Source of the DNA: an uncultured Lachnospiraceae bacterium
GTDB lineage: Bacteria > Bacillota_A > Clostridia > Lachnospirales > Lachnospiraceae
Direction: 5' to 3'
Length of the DNA stretch: 27,960 nucleotides
Assembly: GCA_900553635.1 (NCBI GenBank)
Contig: USDU01000006.1
Coordinates: 1-27,960 of the forward strand
Below the pieces are notes generated by a model that was given only the letters and a program-made list of their open reading frames with translations, did no database searches and was not told where the DNA came from. The translations under genes and the position numbers were made by a program. Numbering within the stretch: position 1 is the first letter of the stretch; every line of letters starts with the position of its first letter. Of the stretch, positions 8,010 through 16,363 are shown piece by piece.

Positions 8010-9002
8010 ATGAGTCAGGCAGAGACGATATTAGAAATCAAAGATTTATGCGTGGAATTCCAGACTGTTGAGGGTACCGTACATGCGGTCGACCATCTGA
8101 ATTATACCTTACATAAAGGCGAAAAGCTGGGCATCGTAGGGGAGAGCGGAAGCGGCAAGAGCGTATCCTCTCTCGGTATGATGCAGCTGATCCCGAACCC
8201 GCCCGGACGGATTACCGGAGGAGAGATTCTTTATCATGGAAAGGATCTGGTGAAAGCATCGGAGAAAGAAATGCAGAAGATCCGTGGAAATGAGATTTCC
8301 ATGATTTTCCAGGAGCCTATGACTTCCTTAAATCCGATTATCAAATGCGGAAAGCAGATCGCGGAATCCCTGCGGCTTCACCGTGGCATGAAGAAAAAAG
8401 AGGCCATGGAAGAGGCAGTGCGGATGATGCGGGCGGTGGGCATTGCGAATCCGGAGGTCCGGGCCCATGAATATCCCCATCAGATGTCCGGCGGTATGCG
8501 TCAGCGTGTCATGATTGCCATGGCTCTGGCCTGTCAGCCTCAGATTTTGATTGCGGATGAGCCTACGACAGCACTGGATGTGACCATTCAGGCCCAGATT
8601 CTCGACCTGATCCGGGAGCTGAACGAGAGCATGGGAACCTCCGTCGTCTTCATTACCCATGACCTGGGCGTAGTCAGCGAGCTGTGCGATACGGTGATTG
8701 TCATGTATACCGGCCACATCGTAGAGCAGGCGCCGGTGAAGGAGCTCTTTGAAAGTCCGAAGCATCCGTATACCAAGGGACTTCTGAACGCCATCCCGAA
8801 GATTACCAGGGAACGGAATCCCCTGGAGACCATCGAGGGCATGGTGCCGAACCCCACCGAGCGTATTGAGGGATGCAGCTTTTCTCCCAGATGTCCCTAT
8901 GCCACCGACCAGTGCCGGAAAGCGGAGCCGCCCATGGCGGAGTTATCCGATGGACGCCTGGTGCGCTGCTGGCAGTACGCGAAAGAGAACGAGGAGGCCT
9001 AA
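8010..9002 (+). CDS. dppD: Peptide ABC transporter ATPase, DppD/OppD type
   Basis: First nucleotide-binding subunit of a peptide importer; it hydrolyses ATP on the cytoplasmic face to drive uptake. It has 330 residues: Walker A GESGSGKS (44-51), signature MSGGM (159-163), Walker B ending in D183-E184 (ADEPTTALD), and the C-terminal oligopeptide-type extension with a Cys-rich stretch (CSFSPRCPY...C). In related Dpp/Opp ATPases such Cys residues bind an iron-sulfur cluster. The start is ATG 8010, preceded by GAGGA at 8001-8005; the frame stays open upstream to a TTG inside the palindrome, but that TTG has no ribosome site. It is followed 6 bases later by dppF. The five dpp genes form a full importer, although the order D-F-A-B-C differs from the usual A-B-C-D-F. 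Dipeptide versus oligopeptide specificity cannot be read from the sequence. Confidence 0.93.
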   Translation: MSQAETILEIKDLCVEFQTVEGTVHAVDHLNYTLHKGEKLGIVGESGSGKSVSSLGMMQLIPNPPGRITGGEILYHGKDLVKASEKEMQKIRGNEISMIFQEPMTSLNPIIKCGKQIAESLRLHRGMKKKEAMEEAVRMMRAVGIANPEVRAHEYPHQMSGGMRQRVMIAMALACQPQILIADEPTTALDVTIQAQILDLIRELNESMGTSVVFITHDLGVVSELCDTVIVMYTGHIVEQAPVKELFESPKHPYTKGLLNAIPKITRERNPLETIEGMVPNPTERIEGCSFSPRCPYATDQCRKAEPPMAELSDGRLVRCWQYAKENEEA

Positions 9003-9008
9003 ATCAGG

Positions 9009-9986
9009 ATGGAAAATCAGAACAACGTATTGATGGAAGCCGACCATGTGAAGGTATATTTTAAAGGAAAAGACAAAAAATCAGGTACGGTCAAGGCTGT
9101 GGACGATGTGAGCTTTCAGATCATGCGGGGCGAGACCTTCGGCGTGGTAGGCGAGAGTGGCTGCGGCAAGAGTACTCTGGGACGTTCCCTGGTGCGGCTT
9201 TTGAAGCCCACGGACGGTCACATTTACCTGGATGGCACGGATATCGCGGGCTTAAAGGGAAAAGAGCTTAAAAATATGCGGAAAAAGGCCCAGATCATTT
9301 TCCAGGATCCGTCGGCCTGCCTGAATCCCCGAAGAACCGTAAAGCAGATACTCATGGAGCCTTTTGAAATTCACGGCCTGAAGGGACAGATGGATGTGGA
9401 TGCCCGCATCGAGGAACTGATGCATCTGGTAGGCCTGGATACCTATCATCTGAGCCGTTACCCCCATGAGCTTTCCGGAGGCCAGAAGCAGCGAATCGGT
9501 ATTGCGAGAGCCCTGGCTTTGGAGCCGGATATTATCATCTGCGACGAGGCGGTGTCCGCTCTGGATGTGTCCGTACAGGCTCAGGTGTTGAATCTTCTGC
9601 AGGAGTTAAAGGAAAAGTTAGGACTGACTTACTTCTTCATTTCCCATAACCTGAATGTGGTCTATCAGGTCAGCGACCGGGTAGGCGTCATGTATCTGGG
9701 GAAAATGGTGGAGATCGCGAATTACGATCAGTTATATGAGAAGCGCTATCATCCCTATACGGAGGCCCTGCTGTCGGCCATTCCCCAGGTGGGAGAGGGT
9801 GGCGTTAAGCGTATCCATCTGGAGGGAGAGGTTCCAAGCCCTTCTAATCCGCCGACGGGCTGCCGGTTCCATACCCGGTGTCCTAAGGCGTGTGACCGGT
9901 GTAAAACAGAGGTTCCCGAGCTTCGGGAAGTGGAGACAGGACACTATGTAGCCTGTCATCTGTATGAGGGTCCGGATAAAAAATAA
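9009..9986 (+). CDS. dppF: Peptide ABC transporter ATPase, DppF/OppF type
   Basis: Second ATPase of the peptide importer, expected to pair with DppD. It has 325 residues: Walker A GESGCGKS (48-55), signature LSGGQKQR (from 155), Walker B CDEAVSALD with D179-E180. The C-terminal region again has clustered Cys (CRFHTRC, CDRC, ACH), consistent with the metal-cluster extension of this family. The start is ATG 9009, six bases after the dppD stop, with a GAGGAGG in the end of dppD about 12 bases upstream as the likely ribosome site. The short spacing indicates co-transcription. The full motif set and normal length indicate a functional subunit. Confidence 0.93.
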   Translation: MENQNNVLMEADHVKVYFKGKDKKSGTVKAVDDVSFQIMRGETFGVVGESGCGKSTLGRSLVRLLKPTDGHIYLDGTDIAGLKGKELKNMRKKAQIIFQDPSACLNPRRTVKQILMEPFEIHGLKGQMDVDARIEELMHLVGLDTYHLSRYPHELSGGQKQRIGIARALALEPDIIICDEAVSALDVSVQAQVLNLLQELKEKLGLTYFFISHNLNVVYQVSDRVGVMYLGKMVEIANYDQLYEKRYHPYTEALLSAIPQVGEGGVKRIHLEGEVPSPSNPPTGCRFHTRCPKACDRCKTEVPELREVETGHYVACHLYEGPDKK

Positions 9987-9988
9987 CG

Positions 9989-10013
9989 GAGACAACGCCC
10001 GCCAGGGCGTCTC
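9989..10013 (+). other. Small hairpin between dppF and dppA
   Basis: CGCCC (9996-10000) pairs with GGGCG (10005-10009) around a GCCA loop, extended by GAGA/TCTC (9989-9992 with 10010-10013) across a bulge. No U-run follows, so it is more likely an mRNA stability or processing element before the highly translated binding-protein gene than a terminator. Confidence 0.4.
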
Positions 10014-10039
10014 AATAGAGTTTAAAAGGAGGCAATATT

Positions 10040-11659
10040 ATGAAGAAGAAGTTTTTAGCTCTGGCACTGAGCCTGACTATGGTTCTCGGCCTGGCAGCCT
10101 GCGGCGGCGGAAGCGACAACGCGTCTTCTGACGGAAGCAGCGCGGCGGCAGGAGATTCCGGCTCCGGTACCGTAGTGGTAGCCATGGGTTCCGGTTTTTC
10201 TACCCTGGATCCGGGATATGTCTATGAGAAATATCCGCCCATGATTGTAAACGCATGCTATGAGACCCTGTTCAAATTTTACAGCAACGACGGCGCTCCC
10301 GAGCCCTGTCTGGCTGACACCTACGAGTTCTCTGAGGACGGCCTGACCCTGACTGTGACCCTGAAGGACGGCATTACCTTCGCAAGCGGTAATCCCATGA
10401 CCTCTGCGGACGTGGCCTTCAGCATCAACCGCTGCAAGAACCTGCAGGGCAACCCGGCCTTCATCGCGGATACCATCGACAGCATCGAGACTCCCGATGA
10501 GAAGACCATCGTTTTCCATCTGAATCAGCAGGACAGCGCCATCCTTTCCAAGCTGACCTACAGCTCTCTGGCTGTACTGGACAGTGCCGTTGTAAAGGAG
10601 AATGGAGGAACTGACGCTGAGGACGCAGCTACCACCGATACCGCACAGTCCTACCTGGATACCACCAGCGCAGGCTCCGGTATGTATGTGATGACCAGCT
10701 ATACCCCGGACGAGGAAGTGGTTCTGGAGAAGAACCCGAACTACTGGGGCGAGGCAACCAACGTAGATAAATACATCATCAAGATCCAGCCGGATTCCAA
10801 CACCCAGATGATGACCCTGTCCAGCGGTGACATCGACGTGGCCATGAACATGACTGACGATACCATGGAAGAGCTGCAGGGCGCTGACGGCATCGAGATC
10901 ATCAACGGCGCTACCAAGACCGTAGGCTTTGTGATGATGAACATGAACGAGACCTACAGCGGTCCCATGGCAAATCCGAAGGTACAGCAGGCAGTCCGCA
11001 AGGCTCTGGACTACACCGGAATCCAGACCATCTGCGGCGAGGGTACGCTGACCCCCTATGACATCATTCAGGTGGGCTTCATGGGAAGCAAGGGTGAGAG
11101 AGCGGCTGATTACACCAACGTGGAAGAGGCAAAGGCTCTGCTTGCCGAGGCTGGTTACGCAGATGGCTTTGACGTGGATCTGACAGTATGCGATCTGGAT
11201 ATGGAGGGCGTACTCCTGTCTGATCTGGCCCAGAAGGTAAAGGACGATCTGGCACAGATCGGTATCAATGTAAATATCGTAGCGCAGCCCTGGGCAGCAG
11301 GCTATGGCGACGCTTACCGTGACGGAACCCTGGGCTTTACGGTAATGTACTGGGGAACCGATTACAACGACCCGAACGTACAGCTGGAGTTCCTGCCGGG
11401 CGGAGTGGTAGGACTTCGTGCAGGCTGGACGGCTGATATGAATCAGGAGCTGGCAGATATGTATCAGGAGACCATGGCGGCCACCGACAACGACGCGCGT
11501 ATCGCGGTTCTGGAGAAGATTCAGGACGCCATGTATGAGGACGGTCCGTTCATTATGATCGCACAGGCACCGGCACATATCGCTTACAACACCAGACTGA
11601 GCGGCGTAGGTATCTCCGATCCTTACGCGCTTGATCTGACACTGATTAACATTCAGTAA
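10040..11659 (+). CDS. dppA: Peptide-binding lipoprotein (solute-binding protein family 5)
   Basis: Extracellular receptor that captures peptides and delivers them to the DppBC channel. It has 539 residues. The lipoprotein signal ends in LAAC with the lipidated Cys at residue 21, followed by a Gly/Ser/Ala-rich tether. The body shows family 5 hallmarks: LDPGYVYEK near the start, an ETLFKF region, an EPCLADTYEFSEDGLTLT region with the typical partial-strand order, an F.INR segment, a LEKNPNYWGE motif and a C-terminal cleft domain. AAAGGAGG lies about 8 bases before ATG 10040. It is the third gene of the cluster, after the ATPases, and a strong terminator follows it. That fits higher expression of the receptor relative to the permeases. 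The ligand class is inferred from context; related family 5 proteins bind peptides, nickel or glycans. Confidence 0.92.
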   Translation: MKKKFLALALSLTMVLGLAACGGGSDNASSDGSSAAAGDSGSGTVVVAMGSGFSTLDPGYVYEKYPPMIVNACYETLFKFYSNDGAPEPCLADTYEFSEDGLTLTVTLKDGITFASGNPMTSADVAFSINRCKNLQGNPAFIADTIDSIETPDEKTIVFHLNQQDSAILSKLTYSSLAVLDSAVVKENGGTDAEDAATTDTAQSYLDTTSAGSGMYVMTSYTPDEEVVLEKNPNYWGEATNVDKYIIKIQPDSNTQMMTLSSGDIDVAMNMTDDTMEELQGADGIEIINGATKTVGFVMMNMNETYSGPMANPKVQQAVRKALDYTGIQTICGEGTLTPYDIIQVGFMGSKGERAADYTNVEEAKALLAEAGYADGFDVDLTVCDLDMEGVLLSDLAQKVKDDLAQIGINVNIVAQPWAAGYGDAYRDGTLGFTVMYWGTDYNDPNVQLEFLPGGVVGLRAGWTADMNQELADMYQETMAATDNDARIAVLEKIQDAMYEDGPFIMIAQAPAHIAYNTRLSGVGISDPYALDLTLINIQ

Positions 11660-11675
11660 GCTTCAGAAATACAGG

Positions 11676-11725
11676 ACGGCTCTTGCGGACGGAGGGAATT
11701 TCTCTTCCGTCCGAAAGCCGTTTTT
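11676..11725 (+). terminator. Intrinsic terminator after dppA
   Basis: Outer stem ACGGCT (11676-11681) with AGCCGT (11716-11721) and inner stem CGGACGGA (11686-11693) with TCCGTCCG (11706-11713), followed by a run of five T (11721-11725). It lies inside the dpp cluster, so it probably sets the ratio of receptor to permease or ends a separate dppDFA transcript. Confidence 0.8.
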
Positions 11726-11883
11726 CCGAAAGCGGCGATTCCGAAGGCAGATATTGTCGTGAACGTCTGACGCGCTCTGGACAGAGTGGGACGGCAGCGC
11801 TGACGAAAGTACCTGTTCTCCGTGGAAAATGGAAACGGGGCCGTGAGCGGAGCACGGCGGAAATAAGAAAAACGAGGTGGAAT
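11726..11883 (+). other. Spacer between the dppA terminator and dppB
   Basis: 158 bases without a supported gene. The dppB frame stays open through it, but there is no credible upstream start. Only weak short stems are visible, such as CCGT/ACGG around 11819-11837, and no clear -35/-10 pair. A GAGGTGG at 11874-11880 serves dppB. Confidence 0.5.
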
Positions 11884-12906
11884 ATGGAACGTCTGAAATT
11901 TATAGGAAAGAGACTGATTTATCTGGTCGTCATGCTCTTCGGCGTGGCCACCCTGGTATTTATCCTGACAAAAATGATACCGGGCGACCCGACCGTGGCG
12001 AACTTAAGCCAGAGAGCCTTAAATGATCCCGAGGTTGTAGCAGCCTATCGGGCCAAATACGGACTGGATCAGCCAGTCTTTGTACAGTATATCCTGTACA
12101 TCAAAAATCTGCTGCATCTGGATCTGGGTACGTCTATCCGTACCAATAAGCCGGTGCTGGATGAGTTGGCCAGATGCTATCCGGCTACCATTGAGCTGGC
12201 GCTTTTCGCGATCATTCTGGCGGCGCTTTTGGGTATCTTGTTCGGCGTCATTTCCGCTATTAAGCGAAACAGCATCCTTGACCAGGTGGTGCGCGCCCTG
12301 TCCGTGACCGGCGTCAGCATCCCCAGCTTCTGGTTCGCCCTGTTAGTGCTGTATTTCTTCTATTATAAATTACATATTTTCCCGGGGCCGGGCCGTTTAA
12401 GCAACAGCTTTTCCGCTCCGGCCACAGTGACGGGTATGTATGTCATCGACAGCCTCATCGAGGGCAATCCGGCCAAGGCGCTGGACGCCCTGCAGCATCT
12501 GATTCTGCCGGGACTGGTGCTGGCGGCCTTTACCATGGGCCTGATTACCAGAACGACCCGGTCGAACCTGCTGGATGTCATGTCCACTGATTATATCCGT
12601 ACGGCCAGAGCCAAGGGCTTAAGCCGTGTGGGACTGATTGTACGCCATGCCCTGGGCAATGCGCTGATTCCGGTGCTGACCGTCATCGGCCTGGGGCTGG
12701 GAAATCTCTTAGGCGGCATGGTACTGGTGGAGACCATCTTTAACTGGCCCGGCGTGGGACAGTTTGCCTATGAGTCGGTGCTTTCCGTGGATTATCCGTC
12801 CATCATCGGAGTGGCACTTCTGATAGCTTTGAATTACATGGTGATCAATACGGTCGTGGATATTCTCTATGGCGTCATTGACCCGAGAGTGAGGTGCAAC
12901 GGATGA
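11884..12906 (+). CDS. dppB: Peptide ABC transporter permease, DppB/OppB type
   Basis: Inner-membrane channel subunit of the peptide importer. It has 340 residues: N-terminal membrane segment (LIYLVVMLFGVATLVFIL) followed by the family signature PGDPT, then further membrane helices, and a coupling-loop region TDYIRTARAKGLSRVG that contacts the ATPases. The start is ATG 11884, with GAGGTGG 4 bases upstream; the longer reading from 11683 would begin inside the dppA terminator and is not credible. The stop TGA overlaps the next start in an ATGA arrangement (12903-12906), so translation with dppC is probably coupled. Confidence 0.93.
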   Translation: MERLKFIGKRLIYLVVMLFGVATLVFILTKMIPGDPTVANLSQRALNDPEVVAAYRAKYGLDQPVFVQYILYIKNLLHLDLGTSIRTNKPVLDELARCYPATIELALFAIILAALLGILFGVISAIKRNSILDQVVRALSVTGVSIPSFWFALLVLYFFYYKLHIFPGPGRLSNSFSAPATVTGMYVIDSLIEGNPAKALDALQHLILPGLVLAAFTMGLITRTTRSNLLDVMSTDYIRTARAKGLSRVGLIVRHALGNALIPVLTVIGLGLGNLLGGMVLVETIFNWPGVGQFAYESVLSVDYPSIIGVALLIALNYMVINTVVDILYGVIDPRVRCNG

Positions 12907-13739
12907 TTCGTTCAATCAAAAAAATGTTCAAATCCAACTATTTATTTACTCTGGGCGTTATCATCTGTCTGGCCTGGATCCTGCTGGCGATTCTGGCGCC
13001 GGTTATTGCGCCCTATGACCCCATTGCCCAGGATCTGACCCTGCGTCTGCAGGCGCCGTCGGCGGAGCATCTCTTCGGTACGGACAACTTTGGCCGGGAT
13101 ATCTTCAGCCGCGTGATTTACGGCGGCCGGTATTCCCTGCTGGCAGGCTGCCTGACGGTGGTGATCGCGGGCGTCATCGGTACCTTTTACGGAGCCATCG
13201 CAGGCTACGTGGGCGGCTGGGTGGACAATGTAATGATGCGTCTCTCGGAGATGATTCTGTCTTTCCCGTCCCTGATTCTGGCCATGATCATCAACGCTGT
13301 GATGGGTTCCAACCTGTTCAACACCATGTTCGCTCTGGTCATCGTGGCCTGGCCCACCTACGCCAGACTCATGCGGAGCGTTGTCTTAAGCGTCAAGGAA
13401 AATGAATATGTGACCGCTTCCGAGGCGCTGGGCGCGTCCCGGCTCCGGATTCTGTTGAAAGAAGTTATCCCGAACAGTATCAGCTCCGTATTGATTATGG
13501 CGACCACCGATATCGGAAATCAGATCCTGATGTTCTCGACCTTAAGCTTCTTAGGCCTTGGCTCCGCGCCGCCTACGCCCGAGTGGGGCATGATGGTGTC
13601 CGACGGTGTGGGCTACTTCAATAAATTCTGGGTGGCAGGCTTCCCGGGACTGGCGATCTTTACCATGGCCGTGGGCGCGAACTTCATCGGCGACGGTCTG
13701 CGGGATCTGCTGGATCCGAAGCTGAGAAAGCAGTTTTAA
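12903..13739 (+). CDS. dppC: Peptide ABC transporter permease, DppC/OppC type
   Basis: Second channel subunit, pairing with DppB. It has 278 residues: N-terminal helix (ICLAWILLAILAPVIAPY) followed by the OppC-type motif APYDP, the HLFGTDNFGRDIFSRVIYG signature of DppC-like permeases, several membrane helices, and the coupling loop ENEYVTASEALGASRLRIL. GAGGTG at 12891-12896 is placed correctly for ATG 12903, which overlaps the dppB stop by 4 bases. An in-frame GTG at 12894 would consume that ribosome site and is rejected. The next gene's reading frame begins directly after the TAA, showing tight operon packing. Confidence 0.93.
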   Translation: MIRSIKKMFKSNYLFTLGVIICLAWILLAILAPVIAPYDPIAQDLTLRLQAPSAEHLFGTDNFGRDIFSRVIYGGRYSLLAGCLTVVIAGVIGTFYGAIAGYVGGWVDNVMMRLSEMILSFPSLILAMIINAVMGSNLFNTMFALVIVAWPTYARLMRSVVLSVKENEYVTASEALGASRLRILLKEVIPNSISSVLIMATTDIGNQILMFSTLSFLGLGSAPPTPEWGMMVSDGVGYFNKFWVAGFPGLAIFTMAVGANFIGDGLRDLLDPKLRKQF

Positions 13740-13763
13740 ATGGCAAGAGAGGAGACGGAAGTT

Positions 13764-14843
13764 ATGTTAAAAGAGAACAGAGTAAAACGTGTGCTGGATG
13801 CGTTAAAGGAAATGGGCTTAAGTCAGATGCTGATCGTGGATCCCATGTCCATCTACTATCTGACCGGCGTATACATCGCGCCCTTCGAGCGTTTCTACGC
13901 CCTGTACCTACGAGCGGACGGAAAGCATGTGTATTTCCTGAACAAGCTGTTCACCGTACCGGAAGAGGTGGGTGTGGAGAAGGTCTGGTATGACGATACG
14001 GATCCGGCAGCCGAGATTGTGGCGAAGTATCTGGATCACGATCAGACACTGGGCGTGGATAAGGATCTGACCGCTCGTTTTCTGCTTCCTTTGATGGAGA
14101 TGAAAGCGGCCACAGGTTTTGTCAATGCGTCTCTGGCGGTGGACAAGACCCGCGGCGTCAAGGATGCCGGGGAGCAGGAACTGATGCGCGTCTCTTCTGA
14201 TATCAATGATAAAGCCATTGCGAAGTTTAAGACCCTGATTCATGAGGGCGTCACCGAGAAAGAGGTGGCTGAGCAGACACTGAAAATCTATCAGGATCTG
14301 GGAGCCGACGGCTTTTCCTTCGAGCCCCTGGTGGCTTTTGGAGCAAATGCGGCGGATCCCCATCACGCGCCGGACGACACTGTGGTGAAGCCGGGCGACT
14401 GCGTGCTCTTCGACGTAGGCTGCATCAAGGATGGCTATTGCTCTGACATGACCCGTACTTTCTACTACAAGGAGGCCAGCGAGCAGCATCAGCTTGTATA
14501 CAATACGGTGCGCCGGGCCAACGAGGCCGCTATCGCGAAAATCAAGCCGGGTATTCCGCTCTGCGAGCTGGACAAAACAGCCCGGGATCTGATCACCGAA
14601 GCGGGCTACGGACCCTATTTCACCCATCGTCTGGGTCATTTCATCGGCCTTGGGGAGCATGAGTTCGGCGATGTATCGTCCGTGAATACGGACAAGGCCG
14701 TTCCGGGCATGATTTTCTCCATCGAGCCGGGTATCTACCTGACCGGTGACACCGGCGTCCGGGTGGAGGATCTGGTGCTGGTGACCGAGGAGGGCTGCGA
14801 GGTGCTGAACCATTATCCGAAGGAACTGGAGATCATCGGTTAA
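13764..14843 (+). CDS. M24 family metallopeptidase, Xaa-Pro aminopeptidase/dipeptidase type
   Basis: Cytoplasmic dimetal peptidase predicted to remove residues before proline. It has 359 residues: an N-terminal creatinase-like domain (about 1-125) and a C-terminal pita-bread catalytic domain. All five metal ligands are visible: D217 (FDVG), D228 (SDMTRT), H292 (RLGHFIG), E321 (SIEPGIY) and E335 (VRVED). H201 and H299 fit the substrate-site histidines. The start is ATG 13764, with AGAGGAGA at 13748-13755 about 8 bases ahead; an ATG at 13740 touching the dppC stop has no separate ribosome site. Location directly behind a complete peptide importer implies that it processes imported peptides. PepP/PepQ-like specificity is inferred from the family; creatinase-like roles are less likely here. 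Confidence 0.9.
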   Translation: MLKENRVKRVLDALKEMGLSQMLIVDPMSIYYLTGVYIAPFERFYALYLRADGKHVYFLNKLFTVPEEVGVEKVWYDDTDPAAEIVAKYLDHDQTLGVDKDLTARFLLPLMEMKAATGFVNASLAVDKTRGVKDAGEQELMRVSSDINDKAIAKFKTLIHEGVTEKEVAEQTLKIYQDLGADGFSFEPLVAFGANAADPHHAPDDTVVKPGDCVLFDVGCIKDGYCSDMTRTFYYKEASEQHQLVYNTVRRANEAAIAKIKPGIPLCELDKTARDLITEAGYGPYFTHRLGHFIGLGEHEFGDVSSVNTDKAVPGMIFSIEPGIYLTGDTGVRVEDLVLVTEEGCEVLNHYPKELEIIG

Positions 14844-14855
14844 GGAGAAATTAAA

Positions 14856-15425
14856 ATGAATCCGATTGCTGTTTTATATATGAAAAACGGAAAAAAGATT
14901 GTGATAGAGCTGCTGCCCGAGGCAGCGCCCAACACAGTGAACAGCTTTATTTACGTGGCCTCCCGCGGTCTCATGGATCACCACGCCATCCAGCGCATCG
15001 TCCCGGGCAGCTGGATCGATGTGAGCTATACTGCCTTCGGCAAAAAGGAAGCCCAGTATCTGATTCCCAACGAATTTGAGCTTCACCCGGAGATCACACC
15101 TCGGGATTCCCATCCGGGCGCAGTCTGCATGGGCGGCTATGGCGCGGACGGCCTGGCCTCCTGCGAGTTCTTCTTCCCCCTGCGGGACTGCCCCGACCAT
15201 AAGGGCGTCTATCCGGTCTTTGGCCGCGTCCTGGAAGGCATGGACGAAATCTACCGCTTGGAAAAGGTAAAAACCGTCCCCGTAGACTTTCCCATTCCCG
15301 GCGTGGAAGTGAACGAGCCCGTAGAACCGGAAATCATCGACCACGTAGAACTGGACCTCCACGGCCAGATCTACCCGGAGCCGATCCGCATGAAAGTGCA
15401 GAACCTGCCGCCCTGCTGGAAATAA
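14856..15425 (+). CDS. Divergent cyclophilin-type peptidyl-prolyl isomerase
   Basis: Predicted cytoplasmic cyclophilin-fold protein of 189 residues without a signal peptide. Fold landmarks: the N-terminal strand IAVLYMKNGKKIVIEL, PNTVNSFIYVASRG, the QRIVPG loop with the catalytic-type Arg at R47, the EFFFPLRD strand and the VFGRVLEGMD strand. Compared with PpiB-type sequences by eye, the Arg and one Phe of the pocket remain, but GFMIQGG is replaced by GSWIDVS (Phe to Ser, Met to Trp, Gln to Asp), and the tryptophan/histidine region differs. A tail of about 55 residues follows the core. AAGGAGA precedes ATG 14856, 12 bases after the peptidase stop, so both share a transcript. It may be a true isomerase acting on Xaa-Pro peptides or a non-catalytic cyclophilin-like protein. 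Confidence 0.82.
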   Translation: MNPIAVLYMKNGKKIVIELLPEAAPNTVNSFIYVASRGLMDHHAIQRIVPGSWIDVSYTAFGKKEAQYLIPNEFELHPEITPRDSHPGAVCMGGYGADGLASCEFFFPLRDCPDHKGVYPVFGRVLEGMDEIYRLEKVKTVPVDFPIPGVEVNEPVEPEIIDHVELDLHGQIYPEPIRMKVQNLPPCWK

Positions 15426-15441
15426 AAAGGAATACAGAAGA

Positions 15442-15480
15442 AACGGCGATACAGAGCGAGAGCTTTGGATCGCCGTTTTT
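15442..15480 (+). terminator. Intrinsic terminator ending the peptide-utilisation cluster
   Basis: AACGGCGAT (15442-15450) pairs with ATCGCCGTT (15469-15477), with a small inner AGC/GCT pairing in the loop and a T-run at 15476-15480. It lies 17 bases after the cyclophilin stop. Confidence 0.85.
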
Positions 15481-15523
15481 GCATATGCAATTGGACATAT
15501 ATGGAATAATAAACGTGGCAGAC

Positions 15524-15552
15524 TTGGAAATAGGAGTTTAAGAATCTATTAA
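15524..15552 (+). promoter_or_regulatory. Predicted promoter of the two-component genes
   Basis: TTGGAA (15524-15529), a 17-base spacer and TATTAA (15547-15552), in the A/T-rich gap after the terminator. The expected leader is about 70 bases. Confidence 0.45.
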
Positions 15553-15629
15553 AATCCAGACAAAGGAAGAAAACTATGTTAGAATAAATATGATTTGCTG
15601 AAACAGACATCTATCAGGGAGGCGAAGAC

Positions 15630-16298
15630 TTGACAAACATACTTCCGGTCGAGGACGACCGGGTGATTATCGAGAACTTGAGCGCGGTGCTGAAGGCGGA
15701 GGGCTTTCAGGTGCGTGCGGAAGCGGGGCAGAGGGAGGCTCTGGAAGCGCTTCAGGAGGAAAAGTTTGATTTGCTGCTGCTGGACGTGTCCCTGCAGAAT
15801 GGAAATGGGTTCGCGGTGTGCTCGGCGGTGAAGGCCGAGTCGGATACGCCGGTGATCTTTCTGACGGCTTCAGGGGACGAGTTCAGTGTGGTGACCGGGC
15901 TTGACCTGGGAGCGGAGGATTATATCAGGAAGCCCTTCCGGCCAAGAGAGCTGATTTCCCGGATTCGGAGCGTGCTGCGCCGCTGCGGGAAGACACAGCC
16001 AATCGTGGAAATCGGAGACCTGAGGGTGGATACGGTGCGGGCATCGGTGACAAAGGGTGGCGCAGACTGCTGCCTGTCGGCGCTGGAGTACCGGCTGCTG
16101 TTATTCTTTCTGAACCATAAGGGAATGGTACTGACCAGGGGACAGCTTCTGGAGGAAATCTGGGACGCTGCCGGGGAGTTTGTGAATGACAATACACTGA
16201 CCGTATATATCAAAAGATTGCGAGAAAAGATAGAGACGGATCCGCAGAATCCGACGATTATCCGGACAGTGAGAGGGATCGGGTACAAGCTGGAGTAA
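15630..16298 (+). CDS. OmpR-family response regulator
   Basis: DNA-binding response regulator of 222 residues. The receiver domain (1-115) has acidic pocket E8-D9-D10 in PVEDD, phospho-acceptor D52 (LLLLDVSL), T79 (FLTAS) and K101 (RKPF). The winged-helix domain (about 125-222) contains ALEYRLLLFF, LTRGQLLEEIW and the recognition/wing segment TLTVYIKRLREKIE...VRGIGYKLE. The start is TTG 15630, with AGGGAGG at 15617-15623 seven bases upstream; no ATG or GTG fits nearby without losing the first strand. The kinase follows 65 bases later. It most probably activates the downstream ABC genes through the inverted repeat at 17385-17400; that link is inference from position. BceR/VanR-like regulators are the closest type by architecture. 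Confidence 0.93.
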   Translation: MTNILPVEDDRVIIENLSAVLKAEGFQVRAEAGQREALEALQEEKFDLLLLDVSLQNGNGFAVCSAVKAESDTPVIFLTASGDEFSVVTGLDLGAEDYIRKPFRPRELISRIRSVLRRCGKTQPIVEIGDLRVDTVRASVTKGGADCCLSALEYRLLLFFLNHKGMVLTRGQLLEEIWDAAGEFVNDNTLTVYIKRLREKIETDPQNPTIIRTVRGIGYKLE

Positions 16299-16363
16299 AA
16301 AACAAATTTGGCTGTTGATTTTAGAGCAAAAGAGATTGAAAGCAGAAAGTGTGGGAGGAATCC

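Noticed and set aside
10055..11578. Minus-strand open frame of about 507 codons opposite dppA
   Set aside because: Shadow of a highly codon-biased gene; no ribosome site or domain.
11683..11883. N-terminal extension of DppB
   Set aside because: It begins inside the dppA terminator and has no hydrophobic or conserved content; ATG 11884 has a good ribosome site.
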